A stretch of 64,000 nt of DNA, taken from assembly GCA_018857735.1 (NCBI GenBank), contig JABMCL010000660.1, positions 294,001 through 358,000 of the forward strand. The letters are read 5' to 3'. The position numbers and the translations under genes were made by a program. The DNA comes from Alviniconcha marisindica. Taxonomy: Eukaryota > Mollusca > Gastropoda > Provannidae. Numbering within the stretch: the stretch's first letter is position 1; every line of letters begins with the position of its first letter. The notes beneath the pieces were generated by a model. The model worked only from the letters and a program-made list of their open reading frames with translations, searched no databases and was not told the origin of the DNA. Shown here in pieces: positions 11,169 through 23,839 of this stretch.

Positions 11169-12025
11169 TTGCAGTGTACACCTTGAACCCTCACAGCAAT
11201 TACAGCATAGGCATCAAGCCTTCACAGTAATTACAGCACAGGCCTTGAACCTCACAGTAATTGCAGCAAAGGTCTTGAGCCTTCACAGTAATTAAATCAA
11301 TGGTCTTGAACCCTTGCAGTAATTACAGCACTGGCTTTGAGCCCTTGCAGTAATTACAGCATAGTCCTCGAGCCTTCACATTGAATACAGCAAAGACCTT
11401 GAGCCCACTGATTAATTACAGCATAGGCCTTGAGCCTCCACAGTAATTACAGCATAGGCCTTGAACCCTCTGTAATTACAGCACAGGCCTTGAGCACTCA
11501 TGGTAATTACAGCACAGGCCTTGAGCCCTCAGGTTAGTTGAAGAAAAGGCCTTGAGCCCTTACGGTAATTACAACATAGACCTTGAGCCTTGACAATAAT
11601 TACAACAATAGCTTTTGAGCCCTCATGGTAATTACAGCAAAGGCCTTGAGCCATCACAGTAATTGCAGCAAAGGCCCTGAGTCCTCACAGTAATTACAAC
11701 ATAGCCCTTGGGCCCTCAGAATAATTACAACAAAAGCTTTGTGCCCTCACATTAATAGCAGCAAAGGCCTTGAGCCCTCATAGTACTTAGAGCATAGGCC
11801 TGGAGTCCTCACAGTAATTACAGCATAGGCCTGGAGTCCTCACAGTATTTACAACATAGCCTCATAGGCCTTGAGTCCTCACAGTATTTTCAACATAGGC
11901 ATTGAGTCCTCACAGTGATTACAACATAGGCCTTGAACTCTCATATTAATTACAACCCAGGCCTTGAGCCCTCACAGTAATTTCAGCATAGGCCTTGAGC
12001 TCATGCATTAATTACAGTAGAGGCC
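11169..12025 (+). repeat. About 30-bp minisatellite just after the ECD stop codon, about 28 copies
   Basis: Tandem degenerate units of the type CAGTAATTACAGCATAGG plus CCTTGAGCCCTCA. It starts about 2 bp after the ECD stop codon and runs about 855 bp, so it is almost certainly in the 3' UTR. Units differ by substitutions and 1-3 bp indels. Confidence 0.93.
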
Positions 12026-14100
12026 TGAAGAGAAAATGCAAAGATAATGTTAAGGAAAACTTTTTGCTATACACAAAACCCTAAGCATGTATACAAGAGA
12101 GGGTGGACAACCTGATAACCCAGTCTGCCAATACAGCAAAATAATCGACCCTGGAATCGTTTCATCCCAATGATACTGTAGCCTGAAACACACACATTTC
12201 AACATGCAGATCAAACCTAACTTCCCTGTTCTAAAGGACAAGTGCATATGCTATGTTCAGAGATTATTTTTGCTAGCAGAAAAAACAAAAATACATGTCT
12301 TTGTTATGATCAGTGCTAGCTCATCGGTCATCTGTGGTAAAAACCCAAACAGATTTGTCTCGGCCACTATCAGAATAACATCTTTGTATTGCATGGTGGT
12401 AACCACCAGTGAACTATACTGTTTGTATGATGCTATGACCTGCACCTTATTTCACATTCATGATGATACAAGCGCAGTCAGACTGAAGGTTTAGTTTTTT
12501 CTCATTAGATTTTCTCCACCCGAGTTATCAAATTGTTTTGTAATTGTATGACAGTTATTTGCATGTACAGGTCATGAAGAAAAATAAGTGGAAAAAAAGA
12601 GAGTCTTTTTGTAACTTTGGCATGTATATAAGGCAGGTGATTGATGCATTTCTAGTGTATAGTAATTACAGCATTAATGTTGGCTTTTTTCTTTGAGGTT
12701 GCCCATGACAAAGACATTCATGTTGGCCATTTTCTTTGAGGCTGTTTCTTTTAAGATTTTTGAAACTTTCATTATGATAGATTTACATTTTTATGCTAGT
12801 TTTGATGTCTTTGACATGCTTTTAAGATTACTGATGTTGGACAAGGTGAAATGAAAGTGTTTTCTTGATTTTGGTCCAGTAAAATGCAAATTTTGTCTAT
12901 ATGTTAAAAACTATTTTTCTTTTTTATCTTGGACATTGACAGTTATTCACAAAAATGTTAAGGTTGGTACTTCCTCAGATTCTAAGTATGATCATTAAAA
13001 CTACAGACTGATAACCTGCATTGAGTTTCAGATGTACCTACCCATTTTTATGAATGTGACCCATTTTCAATGTCACTGCAGAGTTTTAGATGTTACAGTT
13101 TGAAATGTAGCTCACTGCATTTGCTCTTTTTCTTTGCTACTACAGTGACAGATTATAAAAGCTTTGGTTTTTAAAGTAACCTAGCAACCACCTTCACCAA
13201 GCTGGACCATCTGCGCATATGCATCCAATGACAATGTTTGTAAATAATTCTGCATTTTAGTTTTCCTAGAAATGCAATGTATAACCTGCAGCTTGTGTGT
13301 ATAGTGTGTGTGTGTGTGTGTGCAACTGCACTCATGCATGCGTGTGTACGTCTGTGTGTGTGTGTGTGTGTGTGTGGTGAGAAAGAGAGAGATGCAGTCC
13401 AGTTTCTCTTTGTTTATGTACTGTGTGTATGGATTCAAAGCTACTTTTCTGAGCTGAATGCAGGTACATGTTCAGTCCTAATACATTGTTGTCCTTTATG
13501 CTCGGTCTTTTTTGGGGTGCTTTTATTATTTTGTAATCGCCTTTTTTTCTTTAACTTAAAAAAAATTGTTTTGTAAGATTTGAGTTTATGTAATGTACTT
13601 ACAGTATTGCTATTCATTGCTCTGCTCAATCCCACGACACAAACTGAATGTATCATTGGACACTTTTTGTCCAGCTTGTACATAGTTCTAGAATTGTTCA
13701 AACAGGAGGAGACATTTGTGTGTGACTGAAACTTCAATGGGTAGGCTGAACATACATTTTAGGGAGCCCTGCTCTATGTAAAATATGCAAAACCAAAGAA
13801 TGCTTGAAACTCTGTGTCAAGTTTGTGTCCTGAAATACCAGAACAACAGTTTGAACTAGTGTGCCATCACTGAGCTGAATGAAGTCGTGTTTTTCTGGTG
13901 CATTCTGGAACTTTTCATAATCACCATGGAATGATTCGCACCAGTAGTTGACCATAATTACTGCCTGCATTTTGGGAACATAATGAGGCCTAGAATGACT
14001 TTTTAAAATTGACAAAGGAAATTGATTCCTTAGTCTGTTGATGTCACAATAACACTGCTGGCCCCAGTTGGTTTGAGATTACGGTGGCCAAGATGTTTGT
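12026..14100. other. ECD 3' flank, no gene seen
   Basis: AT-rich sequence with two GT tracts (about 13302-13322 and 13352-13376). No exon with homology or paired splice sites was recognised. It may be part of a long ECD 3' UTR. Confidence 0.5.
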
Positions 14101-14114
14101 TTGTTGTTGAACCA

Positions 14115-14570
14115 GTTCGTAATCAAAAGACTTTGTCCAATTGTCAAGGGAAACTGGTTCAGAGGACTTTGTCCAGTTGTCAAGGGAAATTATTATCAAG
14201 AAAAATTGGTTCAAAGGACTTTGTCCAGTTGTCAAGGAAAACTGGTTCAGATGACTGTCCAATTGTTGAGGAAAACTGTTTCAAAGGACTTTATCCAATT
14301 GTCAAGGGAAATTGGTTCAGATGACTTTGTCCAGTTGCCAAGGGAAATTAATTCAAAGGTCTCAGTCCAATTGTCAAGGGAAATTGGTCCAGAGGACTTT
14401 GTCCAGTTGACAAGGGAAATTGATTGAAAGGACTTTGTCTAACCTTTAAGGGAACTTGGTTCAGAGGACTTTGTCCAGTTGTCAAGGGAAATTGGTTCAG
14501 AGGACTTTGTCCAGTTGTCAAGGTAAATTGGTACAGAGGACTTTGTTCAGTTGTCAAGGACAGTTGGTTC
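14115..14570 (+). repeat. 34-35-bp minisatellite, about 13 copies
   Basis: Tandem units of the type GACTTTGTCCAGTTGTCAAG plus GGAAATTGGTTCAGAG. The frame is kept over many copies on both strands, giving low-complexity ORFs that are not genes. Confidence 0.93.
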
Positions 14571-14747
14571 TGTTACTATGTAGGTCTGTTTCCTGAGGGA
14601 ACATTTATGTTGAGGATATATGACACTTATTTACCTTTTATTTCTTGCATGCGAGGTGAGAGTTGTTCATGATGAAGGTCTCTCTTGTGTCTCTCATTCT
14701 GCACGAAGCATCAATCAAGGGCTATTAATTCCCTTGTATCTACATTA

Positions 14748-14753
14748 AATAAA
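14748..14753 (+). promoter_or_regulatory. Candidate polyadenylation signal downstream of ECD
   Basis: AATAAA about 3.6 kb after the ECD stop. A second hexamer is at 15525-15530. If either is used, both minisatellites at 11.2-12.0 and 14.1-14.6 kb would be in the ECD 3' UTR. Which signal is used cannot be told from sequence. Confidence 0.25.
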
Positions 14754-15159
14754 ACATTTGTCCTTGCTTTCTGCACAGAATGGATGGTAATATAGGCTGC
14801 AGTCTGTGTGTGCACACGCATGCTGTCTGGATGGGGGCGGGTCAGGTTTGGGGTGCTTTTCTCAGAGCATCTTCTTATCAGATCTTGCACTGTTGAACCA
14901 TCTCCCAGCTGAGAGAGAGAGAGAGAGAGAATTTTGAAGCCTTTTGAGGGTGAAGTTTCAGTGATTTGTGTCACAGCTAGAATTACAACAGTTTTTACAT
15001 TCATGATTGTGCTTCCATTCACAGTTCCCTGAAGCTTGATGGAGTAAATGATCTCACTACTGCAGTGCTTGGCTGGCTGTTACTTTTCTTGAAACTTGAA
15101 GCTGTCTGTGAACACTGGCTTTTCAGATCTCTGTCTTCTTCCAGAATGAATTGCAGACA

Positions 15160-15162
<3 letters not shown>

Positions 15163-15225
<63 letters not shown>

Positions 15226-15233
15226 ACACACAG
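15163..15233 (+). repeat. (CA)n microsatellite
   Basis: About 34 CA units with one TA interruption. Confidence 0.95.
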
Positions 15234-15809
15234 AAGGATGTGTGCAAGGCACTGCCAGTCACAGAGGCAATCTGCAGTCCATTGAAATCACTGTGATTAT
15301 TTCATAATAAACTTCACAGTCAGTGAGAAAAGGAGAAACCCACCGGTAACCACAGGGTCTCTGGTAAAGCTTTGTCATTCCACCCAGTCGAAAATGCTGT
15401 AGTACACTGCATGAGATGAATGCTATTTACAAGGTGCTCTCAATCTCATAGACCAGAAAATCTGTTCCTGAAGCGCTGTGTTGCAGTCTGGAGCATGTTT
15501 TTATTGAGCATGCCCCTGCACTGCAATAAACATAGTGTGTAGCTTCATGTACCAACTTGGACATGGATTTCCAGTACTTTTCTTGTCTTTTCTTCTTTCA
15601 GCTTTTGTTTGTTTGTTTGACTGTCAGTGTTTTGGACCATTGCAGAATTATTGTACCTACTGTTTTAAGTGTTCTTTGAAACATTGCAATACCATTTTTT
15701 GTATAGAAAAGGTCCAGATTACTTCAGTTAGTGTGGAGATACATATAAGTGTCAAAGTTGCAATGATACATATAATTTCATGGAAAAAAAACTGTGTTCA
15801 AGTGATTTT

Positions 15810-16230
15810 AGATTCTTCCTGCCGAAGCATAAAGCCTGGAGGTGACACCGTAGGTTCCGCCTGCCAAACAAAATTGTCTTAAATTGATATGGATTTTTCC
15901 TGTCTGAGATGATTCTCATGGTATTGTTCCAGAAAGAAAGAAAAAATCTTACTTTAGGTTGTTTTTGTCAGAGAACATTTTCTGACAGTGATACACTTGA
16001 GGTTTGTGACAGAGAAATTGTCTTAAAGTGATACTCATGGGTTGTTTCTGACTGAGACAGTTGTCCTAAGGAACTGCTGATAACGTGTTTGTTGTTCCTG
16101 TCAGAGAATTGTCTTAAAATGATGAAATGGATGATATTTCTTTGAGGGTGATACAGTGTAAGCTGTTCCTGCCATAAAAAAGGTTGAGGTTGTGCCTGTT
16201 GAAATGTTTTTTTTGTCCTGTCAAAGTAAA
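15810..16230 (+). repeat. Degenerate tandem repeat, about 50-bp period
   Basis: Recurring GTTCCTGTCAGAGAATTGTC-like and GTGATAC(T/A)CATGGGTTG-like blocks, about 6 diverged copies. The period and ends are approximate. Confidence 0.45.
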
Positions 16231-16623
16231 AATGTGGATGTCTGTAGTCTTGCCATACACCCGTTACTGTGATCTGAAGAAATATATTGATGAGGTTGAT
16301 TTGAGTCTGCTACAGCATTGTGCATTGAGAAGAAAACATTTGCCAGTTTCAGCATCTACCCATCAAATTTAAATCTAAACAGTTTTCAAGACTTAAGCTA
16401 ATTATTCATGTACTTCTTTGTTTTTGTGCACATGGAAAGCAAGATCATGGCTTGAAGATCGCAGATTTTTCCACTTTGGGGCATTTTTCATAGCATGCTT
16501 GGTCCAAGGGGCAAAATATGCCCCTGTTGATAGATTTATGCTCATGTTTTCACATAAACTTTGATAATTTTATTTGGTGTATGCATGCTTGCTTGCACTG
16601 TGTTTGCAGTACCTGGACTACGT

Positions 16624-16854
16624 TTAACCCCTTCACTGCCCCAGCCTGTAAAATATCTGGGCTGAATGATGCACGGACACGCTTGCAAACAGTATATTTG
16701 TCGGTCCTATAACACATCTACTTTCAATGCTGTGCGTTTTGATGAAAATCCTTTTACATGTCAGTGCAAAAAGGAGACAAAAAGGCTTAAGATTTTTCAA
16801 TTTTGTACTTTTATAGGTGCTTCTCAAATGACATCACGGCAGTGAAGGGGTTAA
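16624..16854 (+). mobile_element. TTAA/CCCC-type MITE (piggyBac-like ends)
   Basis: Starts TTAACCCCTTCACTGCC and ends GGCAGTGAAGGGGTTAA: a perfect 17-bp inverted repeat including the TTAA site. Total length is 231 bp with no coding capacity. TTAA plus CCC/GGG ends are typical of piggyBac-superfamily MITEs. A related copy is at 6767-6979. Confidence 0.8.
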
Positions 16855-17161
16855 TCTTGTAACATGTTTCCACCACTGCTGTAGGATCATAACATGCACC
16901 AGCTGCAGCATTTGGAACATTGCTGTTCTTCTTTTATTAGGTTTTTATAGTATCATCCAAAGGACCAGACACTCAGAAAATCATCCTAAGACGAAGGAGA
17001 GAAGAAGATTACTAGGCCTAAACCACCTTAACTGGCAAGATCGCAGAATTGGGAATTGTGCAACCAGTGGCAGATTTTTAGGAAGTGTTCTCTAAACACA
17101 GATTGTCTAATGCCGACCCATCAACAGTTGGTGGTTGTTCCAACCTAATACCCATGTTGAA

Positions 17162-17400
17162 TTAACCCTTTTCTTGCCTGTAGGACATCCTATCATATCC
17201 TAGGGAGAATGTTTCCATTTGATTATTTTATCTCACACAACAACCTGCTTGAATCAACAATTTTTCAGACTTTTCGTGCATTCTAATGTGCATTCTTCTG
17301 TGTGAACACTTCAGGCTGGGTGAAACTGCTGCTTGATGCAATTAAATATCTGAAGGAATTGCATCCTGCAGTACAAACTCTTTGGCAGGAAAAGGGTTAA
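17162..17400 (+). mobile_element. Second TTAA/CCC-type MITE
   Basis: Starts TTAACCCTTTTCTTGCC and ends GGCAGGAAAAGGGTTAA (16 of 17 complementary). It is 239 bp with no ORF. The ends resemble those at 16624-16854 but the interior differs, so it is a related subfamily only 307 bp away. Confidence 0.78.
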
Positions 17401-18959
17401 AGCAAAAATTGCAAGTCTAAATTGTAACAGAAGTCTAATCAGAGGTGGAAAAAAATCCAGGCAGTAATTACACCTGCAATTGATTTGTGCCAAAATGATT
17501 TTGACTCCTGTATTGCAAGCAGCAAGGCTTTTTTCTGCTTTTCTTTTCTTTCTTTCTTTTGTTGTTGTTGTTCACTTTGTGCTAACTTGTACATGACAAA
17601 TGTATATTTGCTTATATTTTGGGGGCCTGCTTTTGTGTGGTGCTAATTTTTGATGTGCTACCTGCTTTGCTGTTTGTTAGTTATTCCATTAGTTTGTGTG
17701 AAAAGACTTTCTTTTCCCCCAATATTTATGTCATTTTTCCTAACATTATTACTGATGGTAGTTTTCAGTGTTCAAAACTTGCATAATGGCAGACAAATCC
17801 ACAAACGAAACTCCAGTTTCCATCAGTTACAGGCACTGCAGACTGCATGTATATATATTCAGTGTGTAATCAGTCTCTGTGGTGACCATTTTGCTGGTGT
17901 TTTTGTTGTTGTTGTTGGAAGCAACATAAATCGAAATGAGAGCACTGTGTGTTTGACCAAGAATTGCTTAACACAGGAGTACTTCAAAAGATGTTTCTTA
18001 ATCTCATCATTTATATGAAAATGTGAGAATGTTTGTCCTTTTTTGTATTTTGTTCTCATCTGTGAAGATAGTACCAGCACACTTGCAGTTATAGAAGAAT
18101 GTTTAGCTTCAATATGCATTCTAGCAGTATTGTTACTTTTTATTTTGAAGCCTTTCCACCATCGTAAACTACGCTGACTGATCGGTGAGTGTGTTTTTGA
18201 TTGATATGGGATTAATCCTACCATATGTATGTTTTTGTTTTATTTTGTTTACTTGTGTGAAGTATATCAATTTGTATAACTATTATTAGCAATAACATTC
18301 ATGTGTGTTTTGTCATAGGTACAATTTCAGCAAGATTTTTCACACTTTTGTGATACACTGATAATCTGTACTGTAGTATGTCAGGAGTTTAAGGTGTTGT
18401 GTTTGCTTAAGCAGTCTGTGTAGAATCAAGGTTAAATGACAGGATTATTAATACCTTTGAACTTTATGCATAAAATTCATATTCATTGCTTGTTTGGTAA
18501 ACAGGCCCATCATTAAAAATAACTGGTTCAGCAACCTTGGCAGCCAAATAACATAATCGTGAAGGTTAGGTGAAAATGGTGTCCTTTTGTAATTGCTACT
18601 CACTATTTATGTAGGCATGTTATGATTTGTTTAATTTTTTATTAACAAGATTAATTCCATGTGAGAAATGTACCTGGTTAATGTCACAGCAACTGTAAGA
18701 GCAGCATTACCCAGTCCTTTCAAGGTGTCCAGTCTTAGTGCTGATCACAAAAACAGAAAATGTCTAGGTCTGTGCATCATTTAATTTGTCAAAGGTAGTT
18801 AGGGAAAACATCCCCACTCTTTTTTAATTTCCAGCTGCTTAGGGATTGTTCACTTCAGAGGCAGACATCCCCCCCCCCCCCCCCCCCCCCCCCCCCCACC
18901 TTTTGGGGGGATGGGGTGTGGGGAGAGTGGAGGAGTCCACATCCCAAATCTAGACCTCC

Positions 18960-19045
18960 AGCCTGGTTTCCCCATCAAACTAAAGACCTAGTGCAGTGCT
19001 GAGCCAGGATCGAACCCAGGACCCTAGGTGCGCCTCAGTTGTTGA
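18960..19045 (-). repeat. Possible tRNA-derived SINE relic
   Basis: On the minus strand the sequence CCTGGGTTCGATCCTGGCTC matches a Pol III B box (GGTTCGANNCC). No convincing A box or tRNA fold was seen. Confidence 0.3.
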
Positions 19046-20039
19046 TGGATTTTTTCCAGGCTGAGAACCAACAGCCTCCAGTGGTCTTTAACTAGTTTTG
19101 TACTCTGGTCTAGGGAGGTTTTGTTCTGAGTATCTAGACTTGCTTCATTATCTAGAAGACTATTGTACTGTTCATGGGTGATACTTCAGTAAAAAATAGT
19201 TGAGCACAAAATAACTCAGTGAAGCATTGCTAAAGTCAGTCAACCAAGGCCAGACTTGCCAACACCTGTCCATCACCACAGTGACCCATGAGAAAGTTGT
19301 GCACGCTGTTATTTAGGAGACGTTTGTCCCATTATCTGGGAGACAGTTTTAGTCTTAACTTCCGTATATTTTGATTTTTGTACTATTTTGTAAGAAACTT
19401 TACTATTATCATCCAGGTGTTTGTGCTACAGTTATCTGGGAGGCTTTGCATGTTATCTAGAAGTTTGTCCTGTTATCCAGGAGACAATTCAGTTTTGGGG
19501 TAGACATGTCAGATTTTGTTTCCATAGCTGTGGCCAAATACATCACTGTGAGGCATTTGCCAGTTCTAAGGAAAACATTTTGTTCTGAGGCAACCATGTT
19601 TTGGGTTTGTTGCTGCTTTTTTGTACACTGCTTTTCAGGAAAGCAGAACCAAACCTTTCTGTTCTGTTCTGCCTGTGCGTGATGTGTTCTTTTTATTGAA
19701 CCTCTCTGCTATTGGAATAATTTAGGTATTTTTGTACCTTCAGTATTGATTTGTTCCATTTTTGTGTATATGTGTGCTTAACGGATTTTTTAACAATAAG
19801 TATAACTACAAGACAGCATAAAAATCATACACTTTCGTTAGATGTGTGTATCCTATACTACTTTTCTAAATAAGACGACAGGTTGTGACTTGTTTTTATG
19901 GCAGCAAATCAAATGAATACAGGTTTCAATATTCTCCAATGCAAATCAAATGAATAGAGGTTTCAATATTCTCTCATGCAAACAGTCTACGACCTAGATG
20001 GTGGTTTTCTTTTGTTAGTATTGAGCTGATATTCTCTCA

Positions 20040-20130
20040 CCCATTATGTGCCGGTGGTCACTGATGAGCTACTCAGGTAGCGAAAGAGGTGTCTGACCTA
20101 GGCAACCAACATAGTAACGGTCCCCACGAG
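20040..20130 (+). repeat. Dispersed repeat with GCGAAAGAGGT core
   Basis: Contains AGGTAGCGAAAGAGGTGTC and a following CATAGTAAC. Related sequence is at 34015-34090 (TAGGTGGCGAAAGAGGTTC, CATAGTAAC) and, inverted, at 35996-36006. Confidence 0.35.
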
Positions 20131-21565
20131 GATCAGATTTTTTATAACCACTCTGCTTAGCATTGTGGGCCAAATCAGATTCAGCTGGGGGGAGGGGGAG
20201 GGGTGAAGGGAGGGAACTCCACCCATTAGACTCTTTATGAAAGAAGTAGGACTCTTCTTTTTTTCTTCTTCCCCCATCCGATTTACTCTGTTTAAGGTTT
20301 TCCAGATCTAAATATAATGCCTCAACAATTAATTACTTGCTTGTTGTTGTTTTCTGTTGTTCCCCCCCCCCCCCCCCCCCCCTACACTTCAACCTAAAAT
20401 GAATGGAGGTGTTGACAAAACTGGTATGCAGACTAACCTGAAAGTGTTCCTAGTGTTGCGGCCCATGTATTGAGAACATAGTCCTTACATCCCTGATGCT
20501 TTTTGAGTACTGGTCCACATCTTTTGTGAAACTGGAAAATCTATATCAGTGTTAATTGCCAGTGTTTTTAATTGCTGGTTGTACACTGAAATTCAGGTAG
20601 ACATGCTGACACAGTCATTACAGGTTGGGCATGTATCTCGTTATACTGAAATATTAATGATACACCTTTCGTTTTTATTACTACAGAATATTTTTCTCCT
20701 AGAGGTGGAATGAACTGTAAATGGATGAGTCCTGGAGATATTGTACAGAGCACGATGAAAACAGTTTACATTTATTGGGATATACAGCAGCTGCCGAGAG
20801 TCAAGAGTCACAGTTGTGGATTTTTTTGTTCTGACTCCAACCTTCAGTTCTTGACAGCCTTCCTCCAACCACTGCCATAATTGGTTATTACATCTTACAT
20901 CTCCAAAAATGTCCACTGAGATTTTCATTGGTGCTCAAATGGCGGTAAGATTGCAACAGACAACTCAAATAAATCTGGCATTCCTTTTATTACCACTCAC
21001 AATGCTTACACCAGCGCAAATAAAAGCGAAATCACTTAGATTGAGATAGTTACTTTTTATGCAGGTTGGATGCACGCAGTATTTACATGTAAGCATCAAT
21101 ATTATGTCAATTCCATAGTCTTAGCACTCCGACTTTTTGCAGATTTTATGGAGGGTGCTTACAGCACAAGATTTACAGGGCGATTTCATTGGACAGATGC
21201 ATGGAGGTAAAAAGTGCCCCTTTAGTGGCATAAGCAATAGTTTGGATTAAGGGTGCCATGCTTGGCACCTGGTTCATGTTTTAAAAATATGTTGGTGTAC
21301 TTAAGAGTTCAAGGACAGCAGTAAGTACTATGTTTTTGTTACTGTTCTTGGATTTAAGACTGATTTTGGGGGGTTGGTTGGTAGTTTCATCAAAAAGCAA
21401 GACACAGAAAGTTGACATTTTTTTCGTTGGGACTGAAGTAACCAAGATACCTTGGTCCCCTATGAATATTTCTTGAACAAAGTTTTGAGGATAAATGAAT
21501 CATGATGGTTTTATATCCAAAAAAGGAATGAGTAGAAGTTATAACTATTTTCCCCCCCATGGACC

Positions 21566-21596
<31 letters not shown>

Positions 21597-23339
21597 ACTT
21601 AAGCATGGATGTGAAAACTGAAACAAATTTATAACTAGTTTTATGCAGAAAAGTGTTAACTGAGAAGCAAGATAGCCTATGATTTTCAACAAATTACAAA
21701 ATACAAATATTGTACAGGGTTGCCTTTACACCTTTTGTATTTGCATTTATACACTTTTAAAGCTAAGACATATATATATCAATCTTGTGTTTTCAATAAT
21801 AAAAACATATATAACTCATTGGCCACTTTGTCAGCCCACCAAGGACAAGAAAGTAAAATGTATGAAGCATTTATAATTAAATACCATGCCCCTGTCAGTG
21901 AATTTGAAAGAAATCAAACTGTTTACTTGCTGGCACACCTGAGTATGTATGTGTGTGTGCAGCTGCAAGATTGTTGAGTATGTAGAAAAGGTTTGTAACC
22001 ATGTTGATTTAGATCACATAAAAATGACATTTTGCCAGACTTTTTATGTAGATACTTGCTAAATTGTCTGCGTTATCATAACCATGTTATGATAATCACA
22101 ACCATGTTAATTTAGGTAACAGAAAAAAATTCATTTGCCTGTAACTTTTGAGATATTTGCTGAATTAGTTATTGTTGTGGTTTTCTGACTTCCTTGTGAT
22201 GTGTGGTAGTGATCTTTAGTCTGTTTTGAACATATGACAAACCTCTGAATGACATTTTAATTGACAAAACAATGAATCTGCTATTATTACTCAATTTGGG
22301 TAGATCAAAATTAAGGCTTGTTTATAATCTGAATATGCAAGGTATTTAACAGACCAAGTCATTTGATATATACATGTATTTCTGAATTTTGGGCTCAGTT
22401 TGACACTTGTGGCATGTCTTGCCATCACTTAACCCATGCCTGCAAAGCAAACTGTGACACCAGTAATGATTTTAGGTTCCAGTGAACAACTAGGACAAAA
22501 TACATTGTGCGTTAGTGTATATATACATAATTGTTGTGTGTATATACAGAGCCAAGCTGCCCAGCAAGTGCCAACCTGATAGCTGGTGCAAAGCAACCAT
22601 CTCTGAAGAAGATAATGCAACATTTTGATACAATTTAGTATACACGGTTGAACAGATTGACCAATTCCTAGTTGGTTTTCCTTGGCAGATTAGTCTTCCA
22701 GCATCAACTTCTATTGCACTGTACCAGTTATGGGCTTGCCTTGAGAAGGAATTGCGGCCTAAGTTCATTGCAAAAAGCTGGTCCATCTGGTAAAGTAGAT
22801 TATCACCTTATTCAACCATGAAAAGCAGAAGGTTGCTCTATTTTTTCCTTTATTTTTTTCAGAGTGCTTTATGCTGAAATCTGGATTGGTACTGCTGGGC
22901 AGTTTTGGAGATTTTTAGAATGTAATTTTTTCTGTTGGAGTTCTGTTACTTTTAAAGTTGTGCTTCAGGAGTTACCTCTGAAGTCCATAATACAAAACAA
23001 TGCAGGTGTGAACGTCTTCAAGAAATGATGTAATTAACGTAATTTGATTTATGTACATTATATTCAGTTTAATGACATGCATGTATAATGTATTTGCATG
23101 GAATTTAACAGGCATAGGAATGTGATGGCATGAAATGGTCTCAAGTCCCTGTGCAAGACATCATGATGGTTGGATTTTGCATGTTTTCACTCTCCGAAAA
23201 TCTGATTTGAGACTATTGGCTGCACATTTACTTGCCTGGTTTAATACTTTTTTTTTTTTTTTTTTTTAAAGACATGTAAAAAATACTGAATTTACAAGAT
23301 TAAAGTTTGAAAAATTTCTTGAAAATATATTCTTACTTT

Positions 23340-23620
23340 CCAGTACAGCTGCTCCATACCTCTCTTACACAGTCTTAGTTGCTTTATCTTTGCTCTGCTT
23401 CTCGCTCAGCCTCAGATCCTCTGTGCTCCAAGGATGGCCAGGAGGACCCTTAGGGAAAGATGTTTTTACCACACCAGACTGGTCTTCTGGAACTCTTTCT
23501 CTGTCCGACATTCTTCTTCACTCTCCCAAGTCAAAACTGAAACCCACCTCTTCACTTTTCCACAAACACATCACCAAAAATGCATGCATTTGTAATGTCT
23601 GTGTATGTATCTGTATGCGT
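23340..23620 (+). mobile_element. LINE reverse-transcriptase C-terminal tail
   Basis: One frame reads CFYHTRLVFWNSFSVRHSSS, then VKTETHLFTF. This matches the widespread WNSLP...KTHLF end of non-LTR RT ORFs, interrupted and 5'-truncated. It lies downstream of POLDIP3, opposite strand. Confidence 0.6.
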
Positions 23621-23839
23621 GTCTGTGTGCATATGCGAATGTGGGACACAGGCATGCATGCAACTATGTATGCACGTGTGCTCATGTTTTCGTGTCACTG
23701 TGTGATGGAATGCACACATCCGTCAGCCTTTATGAACGCTCTGGCCTCTTACAAGATGGGGCACCATAAACAATCTACCATTATTATTACCTTCTCACTT
23801 TTTACATATTCAACCTGTCACTCTCTCCTAAACAAATAA

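Larger units (their letters stand above)
17401..23340. other. Intergenic region between ECD and POLDIP3, no gene seen
   Basis: No exon-like segment with recognisable homology was found. It holds poly-C tracts at 18869-18897, 20362-20382 and 21564-21582, a poly-T run near 23250, an imperfect 36-bp doublet near 19912-19985, and a B-box-like element near 19010. A 95-codon minus-strand frame at 20641-20928 has no recognisable motif. Confidence 0.5.

Noticed and set aside
13734..14015. Minus-strand 93-codon ORF
   Set aside because: Peptide looks fairly protein-like, but there is no motif, no partner exon and no homology I can name.
20641..20928. Minus-strand 95-codon ORF in the intergenic region
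   Set aside because: No recognisable domain, no clear splice or promoter context; this length is expected by chance in 64 kb.
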